Assembly (NCBI GenBank): GCA_944326425.1
Contig: CALVDX010000005.1
Location: 1-64,000, forward strand
Direction: 5' to 3'
Source: Candidatus Gastranaerophilales bacterium
GTDB lineage: Bacteria; Cyanobacteriota; Vampirovibrionia; Gastranaerophilales; Gastranaerophilaceae
DNA length: 64,000 bases
Below the pieces are notes generated by a model. It did not search any database. It saw only the letters and a program-made list of their open reading frames with translations, and was not told the origin of the DNA. This document shows, piece after piece, positions 8,408-15,990 of this stretch. The first letter of the stretch is position 1, and each line of letters begins with the position of its first letter. A program made the translations under genes and the position numbers.

Positions 8408-10669
8408 ATGACAAGAGAAGCGTCTTGCGAATTGGAAAACGAACTGTTTAAAAGCGTGTATGACAAAACCCCTGATTACATAAAAAATCTTAATCTCATT
8501 GATTTTAATAATGACGGGGAATTTGTATTTACGCTCAAACGCGAGTATCTCAACCCCTATGACGCTAAAAAGAACCCTAAAGGGCTGAACCTGAAAGAAT
8601 GGTTTGAGGGTTATGCGAAAGAAGCACGTGTGTCAACAGCAGGAATAAGAGGACCTCAAAATATACTATACCCACAGGATACAAGATTCCCGATTAATCT
8701 AGTAGGCATTATACTTGCGACACTAGCTAAAGGGCTTGTGTTAAAACAAAAATACCCAGATAAACAGATTATAAAACTTGCAGGAAGCGAAGTAAGATAT
8801 AATTCAGCACTTTATCTTGAAGCTATTACAAGAATACAGGCAGCATTAGGTATAAAAACATTAACCATGCCTGAGAGAAAAACCATGCCTATATGGCTTG
8901 CATCTTTTCTGGCATTTAAGTTAGACCTTGCAGGCGGTGAATACATTACCTCAAGCCACGGTATTTCCGTAAAAACCGCCACCAAAGACCTTAATAATCA
9001 AGGCAGCCAGTATTTGCCGGATGAATCCGCGGAATTTGTAGAAAAAATTCAGGAAATATTTGACGAAGTTGAGAAAAAAGGCTCTTATCAAATAAAGATT
9101 TCTGCAAAAAATGACCCGCTTATTGACGAGCTTGTCCTATCAAAACTCAATAACGGTATTGATTTGTATGTTGAATACCTCAAATCCGGTGTTGCATCAA
9201 ATCTTGAACACCTTAAAAAAATGCATAACAAGATAATGGTTGAATGCGTTGGCGGGTGTGCTTACAATACTTTGAGCAGAGTGCTTGAAGCACTTGAAAT
9301 TGATGATAAATTTGCCTGGAACAATACCGCGGAAGATCCATTCTTCCATTCAATCGGCAAGTATGACCATGACCCTAAAGGCAATAAAGCTTTTTATGAT
9401 TATTCCGTTGATGCAACGGTTGTTGCGCAGAGACCGGACGGCAGCAATTACTTCCCTGTGATTGAAACTCTCCATTATCCGGAAGTTTTAAAATCTTATC
9501 CGCTCGGAACTGTAGTATTAATAACAGACCCTGACCATGACAGGCTTACAGTCTGCCAGATTGAGGCTGCGGGAAATATCCCTGCGCTTGATGAACTCGG
9601 TGTTTCTTACCTGAAACTTGATGAGGACAGAATTTTAACCGTTTATACGGCTAACCAGTCCTTCCTTATGCTTATGGAATACCGTATCCGTCAGTTAAAA
9701 CACAACGGCAAACTTAATGATTATCCGCGGTTTATGATTAAAACCACCGCATCAGCGCTTTCATGGGACGAATGGGGCAGACACCACGATGTAAGAGTGG
9801 TTAATGTTCCTGTAGGGTTTAAAGAAATCGCGAACATTATGAAAAAAGTTGAACTTCAAATCAAGAACGACCCTGAATCAGAAGTTATTGTGGAAGATGT
9901 TTTCGGAAACAAAATAAACCTTGGTGTTCAGCCGCGTTTGATTTTTGGCGGAGAAGAATCAGGCGGCATGATTATGGGTGCTGAAGAATTAATCGAGTCA
10001 AAAGCGGGCAGAAAAGCCATAGCAATGCGCGAAAAGAGTGCTACAGAGGCTATTATTGTAGCGTCATGTCTTGCAGCAAAGCTTGAAGAAAACAATGAAA
10101 CAATGTCTCAGTACTTGCAAAATATCTTTGAATCTTGTAATATTAAATCGATTTATGATGTACGTGAAGATATTTCGTACTACAATGAATCTGAGCCGGA
10201 TATTGAAAAGCTCAAAGCTGATAAATTGGAAGGCGAAAAACAGAGAACAAGAAACGATTTGTTCTATTTATCCCTTGCAATCGCTTGCAAAGAAGGTATT
10301 GTAACCTTAGATACCGTAAAAGAAATTCTTAACGATGCTTTCTTAACGCTTGAATTTGATAACCTGAAATCAATTAAGTTTGTAGGCGACGGTACGTACC
10401 TTGAATTTGATAACAAATACGTGGAAATCCGTCCTTCGGGCACTGACGCAAAAACAAAAGCGTACGCAGGCGGTGACAACCTTGAAGAGATTACCAAGTA
10501 TGCAAAAACTCTCGGTAACTATTCAGGAGAAAGAACAATGTTACATAAGAAATACATTACCGGGGAGTTCTATAACAATTCAAAAGAAACAGCAATGGAG
10601 TATTATTTGAATTTTGTGGACAAGGGTGCAAATAACGAACCTTTTGAAATCCCTCAGTATGATTTCTAA
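8408..10669 (+). CDS. Large alpha-D-phosphohexomutase superfamily protein with altered serine loop
   Basis: 753 residues, considerably longer than phosphoglucomutase/phosphomannomutase enzymes (about 450-580). Superfamily landmarks are in order: STAGIRG (about 76-82); the serine loop as ITSSHGIS (Ser182-Ser183-His184) instead of the usual TASHNP; the metal loop DPDHD (374-378); the sugar-specificity loop GEESGG (515-520); and the phosphate loop RPSGTD (675-680). The phosphorylated Ser could be Ser183 before His184, but Asn-Pro is replaced by Gly-Ile. It probably interconverts hexose 1- and 6-phosphates, or a related substrate, for glycogen or envelope sugars. Flanked by its own promoter and terminator, it is monocistronic. 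Confidence 0.85.
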   Translation: MTREASCELENELFKSVYDKTPDYIKNLNLIDFNNDGEFVFTLKREYLNPYDAKKNPKGLNLKEWFEGYAKEARVSTAGIRGPQNILYPQDTRFPINLVGIILATLAKGLVLKQKYPDKQIIKLAGSEVRYNSALYLEAITRIQAALGIKTLTMPERKTMPIWLASFLAFKLDLAGGEYITSSHGISVKTATKDLNNQGSQYLPDESAEFVEKIQEIFDEVEKKGSYQIKISAKNDPLIDELVLSKLNNGIDLYVEYLKSGVASNLEHLKKMHNKIMVECVGGCAYNTLSRVLEALEIDDKFAWNNTAEDPFFHSIGKYDHDPKGNKAFYDYSVDATVVAQRPDGSNYFPVIETLHYPEVLKSYPLGTVVLITDPDHDRLTVCQIEAAGNIPALDELGVSYLKLDEDRILTVYTANQSFLMLMEYRIRQLKHNGKLNDYPRFMIKTTASALSWDEWGRHHDVRVVNVPVGFKEIANIMKKVELQIKNDPESEVIVEDVFGNKINLGVQPRLIFGGEESGGMIMGAEELIESKAGRKAIAMREKSATEAIIVASCLAAKLEENNETMSQYLQNIFESCNIKSIYDVREDISYYNESEPDIEKLKADKLEGEKQRTRNDLFYLSLAIACKEGIVTLDTVKEILNDAFLTLEFDNLKSIKFVGDGTYLEFDNKYVEIRPSGTDAKTKAYAGGDNLEEITKYAKTLGNYSGERTMLHKKYITGEFYNNSKETAMEYYLNFVDKGANNEPFEIPQYDF

Positions 10670-10694
10670 ACAAAGTTAAATTAGGAGTTTATAG

Positions 10695-10725
10695 CCTGCC
10701 GGAACATGATTTCGGCGGGTTTTCT
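10695..10725 (+). terminator. Intrinsic terminator of the phosphohexomutase gene
   Basis: CCTGCCGGA (10695-10703) pairs with TTCGGCGGG (10711-10719), followed by TTTTCTTT. Confidence 0.8.
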
Positions 10726-10792
10726 TTATGCTGCGGGGGTATGTAATTTAATAGTGATACAGGATTAAGAAAAAATTTTTATTTCAGTGGAC

Positions 10793-11044
10793 TTATTCTT
10801 CCAGCGAGTAATCAAAATCAATATCGCTAACAAGCTCTGATACAGTAATTCCAAGCAGCGCAGCGGCTTTTATAAGGGTTGAGAGTTTAAAATCGTTTTT
10901 GCCGTTTTCGAGTCTGCTCCAAGTAGCTGTAGTTATGCCGCCGTATTCCATAACAAAAGAATTAAGAGACTTAGAAGTCTTACATCGCAATTCTTTTATC
11001 CTTTTTCCTAGTTTGATGGAATTATTTTTGTCGGATTGTTGCAT
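10793..11044 (-). CDS. XRE-family helix-turn-helix regulator
   Basis: 83 residues from ATG at 11044; a longer frame starts at TTG 11080 without support. A Cro/C1-type HTH spans about residues 9-65 (GKRIKELRCKTSKSLNSF... TTATWSRLENGKNDFKLSTL...), followed by an acidic tail. It is expressed away from the phosphohexomutase and lies downstream of a toxin-like gene on the same strand, but a terminator and 230 bp separate them, so an antitoxin role is only a possibility. Confidence 0.85.
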   Translation of the reverse strand: MQQSDKNNSIKLGKRIKELRCKTSKSLNSFVMEYGGITTATWSRLENGKNDFKLSTLIKAAALLGITVSELVSDIDFDYSLEE

Positions 11045-11181
11045 ATATGTAATGTTACTAATAACATATTTGGAATACAAGATGTAGTCTTTTGAATATA
11101 TACTGTTCTCCGCTGCCGGTATAAAAAGATATTTTTTATTTATTTATGTATCAGAATATAACAAATATGAAAATATATAAA

Positions 11182-11207
11182 AGCGAGGGGTTGAAATCCT
11201 CCTCGCT
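11182..11207 (-). terminator. Intrinsic terminator of the toxin-like gene
   Basis: On the minus strand AGCGAGG ... CCTCGCT (11207-11201 / 11188-11182) is followed by TTTTATA. It lies about 70 bp past the stop of the gene at 11275. Between them is a G8-like run (11240-11247). Confidence 0.7.
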
Positions 11208-11274
11208 ATAGGTTATAATGTTATTGAGTCACCTTACGGGGGGGGTTTGGTCCCTCTGGCGGAGGTGGCTCATC

Positions 11275-12429
11275 CTATTTGAACTTTGTCATTTTGTAGC
11301 TTCGCCCGTTAGTAAAAACTTCTATCAAATGCTCTAGTTCTTTTCCATTATATTCATTTAAAAGATGTTCATAATAACGGTCTGTTTCTCCCTTGTCATT
11401 ACTTGTGCTGCCATATTTTGAATTTTTTAATTGCTGCTTTAACTGTGGATATAACTCCATTGCATGTGCTCTATTTTTTCCAGCATTCTCTTTATTAAAA
11501 TAAATATCACCATACCCGTCTTTATGAACAGTTGTACCTAATAAATAATCTTTATAATATTTTTTACCCTTATTTTGATATGTTTTTAATTCTTGTTTTG
11601 ACATTTCATCAAACGCCTTGTGATGTACAAGCCCAAAACCATCTATTGAACGTTTCGCATAACCTGCTGTTGTTCCGGTCAATCCGCCGCCTGCGGCTCC
11701 TAATACTCCGCCTTTTACTGCACCGCCTATAACATTTTCATCATTCATCATTGCATTACCGGCACCGCCTATTGTTCCCGATAAACCGCCGCTTACTATT
11801 CCGCTTGCTATTTCATTTGCTATTCTTTTGCCAAACTTTGGCGCTAGTTTTGCTGCTATTTGTGCTGTCATTTTCGGTACGCCAACTGCAGGTACAAATG
11901 CACTGCCTATTTCAAGCGCTGCTCCGCTATAATCTTTCAAGTGCCCGAGTAATCGTTCACGTTCTATTTCATCACGTTCTTTTGCATATTTTTCTTTGAT
12001 TGCTCTTACTTCTTCTATCTTTGAGTAATCATCCCCGGTTCTATCATATCTTACTCCGCCTTGCAATGTTTTCGTTTCCGGGTCTTTCCAGCTATCCATC
12101 CAGTTATCTACCATTGACTCTATCCTTGCTTTTGTTTCTTTCGGGGTACCAAGTGCAGGTTTGTTTGGATTAGCAAAATGATGACCATTTTTTGAACGAT
12201 AGTGGGCTCTTACCTCCGTTCCGTCATCGCGCGTATACGCTCTGACATATACAACATCGCTCGAATTCCTTAATTCTTCATCGCGTGGGAACCCTATTTC
12301 TCCATACTGATAGTCAATTGCTTTTCTGTAAAAAGCATCTTCTTCCTGCGGGATGTTTACCACATCCTCAAAACTGAAAATCCTGCCGTCGTTTGTTTCT
12401 TTGTTGTAATAATTTTCTAAACTACCCAT
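11275..12429 (-). CDS. Toxin-like multidomain protein (KDGT/HYRS motif, glycine zipper, putative nuclease-like tail)
   Basis: 384 residues, no signal peptide. The N-terminal part contains VRAYTRDDGTEVRAHYRS (about 63-80), a motif recalled from many small secreted bacterial proteins. The centre (about 170-260) is a hydrophobic glycine-zipper region rich in GG and AAGG. The last ~115 residues (from LVHHKAFDEMSKQELKTY) form a distinct charged domain with GTTVHKDGYGDIYF and a terminal NGRSYKMTK strand. The pattern reminds me of small BECR/LPD3-like domains in polymorphic toxins and phage polyproteins; this is inference from shape, not a match. AAAGGAGACAG gives a strong ribosome-binding site. The gene is isolated, bounded by a terminator and a repeat-rich non-coding region, which suggests acquisition. 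No immunity gene is obvious. Confidence 0.65.
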   Translation of the reverse strand: MGSLENYYNKETNDGRIFSFEDVVNIPQEEDAFYRKAIDYQYGEIGFPRDEELRNSSDVVYVRAYTRDDGTEVRAHYRSKNGHHFANPNKPALGTPKETKARIESMVDNWMDSWKDPETKTLQGGVRYDRTGDDYSKIEEVRAIKEKYAKERDEIERERLLGHLKDYSGAALEIGSAFVPAVGVPKMTAQIAAKLAPKFGKRIANEIASGIVSGGLSGTIGGAGNAMMNDENVIGGAVKGGVLGAAGGGLTGTTAGYAKRSIDGFGLVHHKAFDEMSKQELKTYQNKGKKYYKDYLLGTTVHKDGYGDIYFNKENAGKNRAHAMELYPQLKQQLKNSKYGSTSNDKGETDRYYEHLLNEYNGKELEHLIEVFTNGRSYKMTKFK

Positions 12430-13011
12430 CTGTCTCCTTTCTTAACCTTAAGCGACGCTGTATACACCTGTATACAACGTTCCCAAGGTAAATGCTTTTA
12501 ACTACGTTTCTATACTACCAAATTTTGCAGAAAAACCCGTCTTACTCGGCGGCATTAAACGGCGTTACGTAACGAAAACTCAACGTTTCCGTTACTTCAG
12601 CCTGTCTTACCCGCTTTGCGATAAACGGGTACGCTTACGCTTTCACCCTCTGCAAAGCGGTCGCTCTGCCGCCTCGCGCAAGAAATATTACGAAAACTTT
12701 TCTTGCTCACTCGCGTTGAACGGGTCTGCTGGCAAAAACTCCCGTTTTGCCTTCCGCCCCTCGCTCGTTCGCGCTACATCTTATCTAGGACCCTTTCAGA
12801 GAGGGGATTTGACGTCCTAAAAATTGCCTATATTCAAGATATATTCCGCTCAAATTCAATTCAAATCGCCGTAGTTATTTAATAGCAGATGTTTTAAACC
12901 ATAATTTTTAAAATTTAAGTATAAAAACTTCCGATTTGATATATTAAATACAATATTAATATACTCAATTTTGTCAATCAGGCGGATAAGAAAACAGGAT
13001 AAACGGATTAC
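12430..13011. other. Non-coding repeat-bearing interval
   Basis: About 580 bp without a credible ORF. The right part (12840-12960) is AT-rich. The middle (12540-12830) is markedly more GC-rich than the surroundings, with many short CGC-containing inverted segments and one copy of a dispersed ~80-bp element (12699-12777). It leads directly into the tandem array at 13012. Composition and repeats suggest an extragenic repeat island rather than degraded genes. Confidence 0.6.
12699..12777 (-). repeat. Dispersed ~80-bp repeat, copy 1
   Basis: Read on the minus strand it begins AGCGCGAACGAGC and ends CGCGAGTGAGCAAGAAA, with GCGGAA, TTGCC and GCAGACCC in between, in the same order as the copy at 36486-36566 on the plus strand. 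Neither copy is inside a gene. Confidence 0.75.
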
Positions 13012-13284
13012 GCCAAACTTGTAGTCACTATCTCAACGCGGCAGATACATTTCCCCCTCCGCCAGACTTGTAGTCATTATTCCAACATGGCAGATATATT
13101 TATCTCTCTCATGCCAAGCTTGTAGTCATTATCCCAACGTGACAAATACATTTACCCCTTTACCCCTACCCCCACGCCAAGCTTGTAGTCATTATCCCAA
13201 ACGTGACAAATACATTTACCCCTTTACCCCTACCCCCACGCCAAGCTTGTAGTCATTATCCCAAACGTGACAAATACATTTACC
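13012..13284 (-). repeat. Tandem array of five extragenic repeat units touching the formyltransferase stop codon
   Basis: Units begin GCCAA/GCCAG at 13012, 13061, 13113, 13176 and 13240 (spacings 49, 52, 63 and 64 bp). The common core on the plus strand is CTTGTAGTCATTAT followed by CCAA..GTGACAAATACATTTACCCC. The last two full units are almost identical. On the minus strand each unit reads GGGGTAAATGTATTTG... and the first one overlaps the terminal Gly and TAA of the gene at 13280. Related sequence follows dnaA (33776) and dnaN (36222). Confidence 0.9.
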
Positions 13285-14218
13285 CCTTTAGTTTTTTAAG
13301 GAAAGTTTTTGTAAAAATTCCTTTTTTGTATAATTTTACATTTTCCAGCTTAATCAGCCTGTTATCGCCGCAAACAACCGTTACGCTCAACATTTGCGGT
13401 GAAACCTCAACAATGCTGCCCGGCTTGTGGAAAGGGGTGTTGTTGTCAAGGATATAGGTCTTGTGCGGGTCGGGGGATAAAAACTCTTTGCCAGCCGCAA
13501 AATATGTTTTTCCCCACGGGTGGATGGCGCGGATGTGGGCGTAAATTTCTTCTGCCGGTTTCCTGAAATCAAGCATTACTTCCATATCTTTTGCTGAATA
13601 ATACGTTGCGCGCTCTTCAATTTGCGTGAGCGGGATTATTACGTCCTCCTGAAGTTTATTTAACAGTTCAAACACAGCGCCGCGTGCAACAAGAACCGTG
13701 CGTTTTTTAAGGCTTTCTCCTGTATCGTCCGGCAGAATTTCCACCCCGCGCTGGAATAAAACAGCGCCGCTGTCATAACCTTCATCAACAAGATGAAGGC
13801 TTATTCCGCTTAAATCTTCGCCGTGCTTGATTACCTGATAATACGGGTTAGGACCGCGGTAGAGCGGTAAGAGCGACGGATGGGCGTTTACCGTCCCGAG
13901 ACGCGGGATTGTAAAAATTTCTTTTTTAATCTTCTCACCCCACGACCCGACAAGGATTATATCGGGGTTGAGTTTTAGGATTGCGGTTTTAAACTCCTCG
14001 CTGTTAACGCTGCGTGCTTTGATTTCGGGCAGGTTGTAACTTCTTATATACGCATAATCAAGGGAAGGGATTATGCTGTCACGTATTCTGCGGATGAGCG
14101 GTGAATAATTCCTGCGGTCGCCCCTCAAAACCCCGACTATCTCGCAGCCCGCATCGAGCGTTCCTGCAATAAGATTGGTAAACATTTCGCCGTACCCGAC
14201 TATTACTACTTTTAACAT
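13280..14218 (-). CDS. Formyltransferase-family protein (methionyl-tRNA formyltransferase-like)
   Basis: 312 residues, the usual length of Fmt. It has an N-terminal Rossmann-like fold (KVVIVGYGEMFTNLIAG), the formyl-transfer core NAHPSLLPLYRG (about 111-122) with Asn and His of the active site, and the catalytic Asp region VDEGYDSGAVLF. A C-terminal domain contains IRAIHPWGKTYF. The N-terminus does not match the usual FxGTPxFA of Fmt, so it may be a second paralogue acting on another formyl acceptor, such as a sugar amine. The start overlaps the end of ribF by 7 bp (same operon). Its stop lies inside the first unit of the tandem repeat array. Confidence 0.8.
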   Translation of the reverse strand: MLKVVIVGYGEMFTNLIAGTLDAGCEIVGVLRGDRRNYSPLIRRIRDSIIPSLDYAYIRSYNLPEIKARSVNSEEFKTAILKLNPDIILVGSWGEKIKKEIFTIPRLGTVNAHPSLLPLYRGPNPYYQVIKHGEDLSGISLHLVDEGYDSGAVLFQRGVEILPDDTGESLKKRTVLVARGAVFELLNKLQEDVIIPLTQIEERATYYSAKDMEVMLDFRKPAEEIYAHIRAIHPWGKTYFAAGKEFLSPDPHKTYILDNNTPFHKPGSIVEVSPQMLSVTVVCGDNRLIKLENVKLYKKGIFTKTFLKKLKG

Positions 14219-15102
14219 GACATTAAATCCTTTTCTATCTGTTTCTTTAACTCTTCTAAGGAGGGAAACTTCCGCTCTGTCCTGATTTGTTTTTCTATAT
14301 CTATATTAACCGCTTCGCCGTAAATATCATCATCAAAATTTAGAATATGAACTTCCGCAACAGGCATTCTATTCGTTTCATCAATTGTCGGCTTAATCCC
14401 GAAATTCATCATACCTTTATGAGTTTCGTTTTTAACCGTTATACGGACTGCATAAACCCCGTAAGGGATTGTTACAAGCTCTTCGGGATAAATAATATTT
14501 GCGGTAGGGAATCCGATTGTTCTGCCTATTTGGTTGCCGTAAATAACTTCTCCGTCAAAAGAAAACGGGTGTCCGAGCATTTCGTTTGCAAGGCTGATAT
14601 CTCCTGCCGCGAGTTTTTTGCGGATTACAGATGAAGAAATTACTTCCCCTCCAAGGGTTTCAGGTTTAATCAAAAAGTATTCATATCCGTACTTTTTACT
14701 GTTTTCTTCAAGAAATCCGCTTGTACCGAGTCTTGCCTTTCCGAAAGTGTGATTAAACCCCGTTGTAATAGCCTGCGGGTTGAATTTATTTACAAGCGCA
14801 TCAAGGTATTCTGTATGGGTTATATCCATCAGGTTCTTATCAAAATCTATACTGAAAATATAATCAACCCCGAGTGATTTAATAAGTTCATCGCGGTTTT
14901 GGATAGTTGTTATATACTTAACCTCTTTCCCTGCCGCTTCTGCCGGATGGGTGTTAAACGTAATAACAGCCGATTTAATCCCGTTTTGTTTGGCGTACTC
15001 AACAGCGTTTAGAATAACTTTTCTGTGCGCTCTGTGTACTCCATCAAAAAAACCGAGCGCCAGAGACAGTTTTTTGTAATTATCCGGTATACTCTCAAAC
15101 AT
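14212..15102 (-). CDS. ribF: Bifunctional riboflavin kinase / FAD synthetase
   Basis: Makes FMN from riboflavin, then FAD. 296 residues. The N-terminal FAD synthetase domain shows ALGFFDGVHRAHR (nucleotidyltransferase HxGH-like motif) and GFNHTFGKARLG; the C-terminal flavokinase domain shows GNQIGRTIGFPTANI (about 190-206). It is the middle gene of a three-gene minus-strand operon (nucleotidyltransferase, ribF, formyltransferase), overlapping the latter by 7 bp. The riboflavin biosynthesis gene ribD is elsewhere in the window (48.6 kb). Confidence 0.95.
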   Translation of the reverse strand: MFESIPDNYKKLSLALGFFDGVHRAHRKVILNAVEYAKQNGIKSAVITFNTHPAEAAGKEVKYITTIQNRDELIKSLGVDYIFSIDFDKNLMDITHTEYLDALVNKFNPQAITTGFNHTFGKARLGTSGFLEENSKKYGYEYFLIKPETLGGEVISSSVIRKKLAAGDISLANEMLGHPFSFDGEVIYGNQIGRTIGFPTANIIYPEELVTIPYGVYAVRITVKNETHKGMMNFGIKPTIDETNRMPVAEVHILNFDDDIYGEAVNIDIEKQIRTERKFPSLEELKKQIEKDLMSC

Positions 15103-15150
15103 AAACCAATTTTAGCAAGTTGGCAGGTTAAAGGCAATGACCGTAAAATT

Positions 15151-15807
15151 TTATTTTGTACAATTTTCTGATGCCCATGATATTAATTCACTGTACAAAT
15201 CCTCAACCGGACGATTATGGGGTATACTTACAGCATTTTTGAGAATATTTTCATCGGTTCCTGTTAGATTATTCAATAATTCTTTTTTAGTCAAAATGTA
15301 TTCGCCGGTTTTTAGAAAATATTTTGCCTGCAAAATAAAAAAGATCATTTTGTAAAGCGGCTTAAGGCTCTCAATCGGGTCTCTGTCATATAAAAATGCG
15401 TGGCAGACTGCGTGATAGAGAGTTTCCGAGTTAGCTTTAACCGCAGTTTTTATATCCTCTTTTGACGGCGGGGTAATTAATACTTTTATATCGCCGTAAA
15501 TGTTTTTTGTCTCGTAATAAAGCTGGAAAATATCGGATTTAGACCAGTTTTCAATCTCTTTTTTGCCGGAAATAAACCCGCAGCATTTTTCAGGAAAAAG
15601 CATTGATTGAACTATCTTTTTATACTCTTTTAAATCTTCAAAAGTCATACTATCAAGAATAACAACCATATCAATATCACTGTTATCCGCAGCTTCGCCG
15701 CGTCTGTAACTTCCGTGATACCCGATAAAGAGCAGGTTGTCTTTAAACATATTTTTTATTTTTACACTGATTTCTTCAAGCCAGAGGTTAAAGTCAAATT
15801 TTTCCAT
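15151..15807 (-). CDS. Nucleotidyltransferase-domain protein (MNT type)
   Basis: 218 residues. The N-terminal pol-beta-type nucleotidyltransferase signature GSYRRGEAADNSDIDM (about 31-46) contains the GS and the DxD metal ligands. The C-terminal half (about 115-215) is helical and resembles the HEPN/substrate-binding bundles that accompany such domains. It may be a drug-modifying (aminoglycoside-like) enzyme or a nucleotidyltransferase acting on protein or RNA; no separate HEPN toxin partner is adjacent. First gene of the ribF operon. Confidence 0.8.
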   Translation of the reverse strand: MEKFDFNLWLEEISVKIKNMFKDNLLFIGYHGSYRRGEAADNSDIDMVVILDSMTFEDLKEYKKIVQSMLFPEKCCGFISGKKEIENWSKSDIFQLYYETKNIYGDIKVLITPPSKEDIKTAVKANSETLYHAVCHAFLYDRDPIESLKPLYKMIFFILQAKYFLKTGEYILTKKELLNNLTGTDENILKNAVSIPHNRPVEDLYSELISWASENCTK

Positions 15808-15928
15808 AAAAAAATTTTAGCATATAAGAGTTATTCCCTGAAGCATTCTTTACTGTAAAATGCTTTGCTAAATAAATTTTAAATATAAAATAATACCGGC
15901 AGCATTATTACAAGCCCTATTTCATCAG

Positions 15929-15956
15929 TTGAAATCAACCTTGTTTATATTACAAT
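15929..15956 (+). promoter_or_regulatory. Sigma-70-type promoter of pgi
   Basis: -35 TTGAAA (15929-15934), 16-bp spacer, -10 TACAAT (15951-15956). Predicted start near 15963. Confidence 0.65.
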
Positions 15957-15990
15957 TTATATAAAGGGATAATGATAAAGAGGAGTACAC

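Noticed and set aside
13012-13284. CRISPR array
   Set aside because: The units are tandem copies with only short variable parts; spacing varies from 49 to 64 bp, there are no unique spacers, and no cas genes are present.
13203-13457. 84-residue plus-strand ORF starting in the tandem repeats
   Set aside because: Begins in repeat DNA and runs antisense to the well-supported formyltransferase gene.
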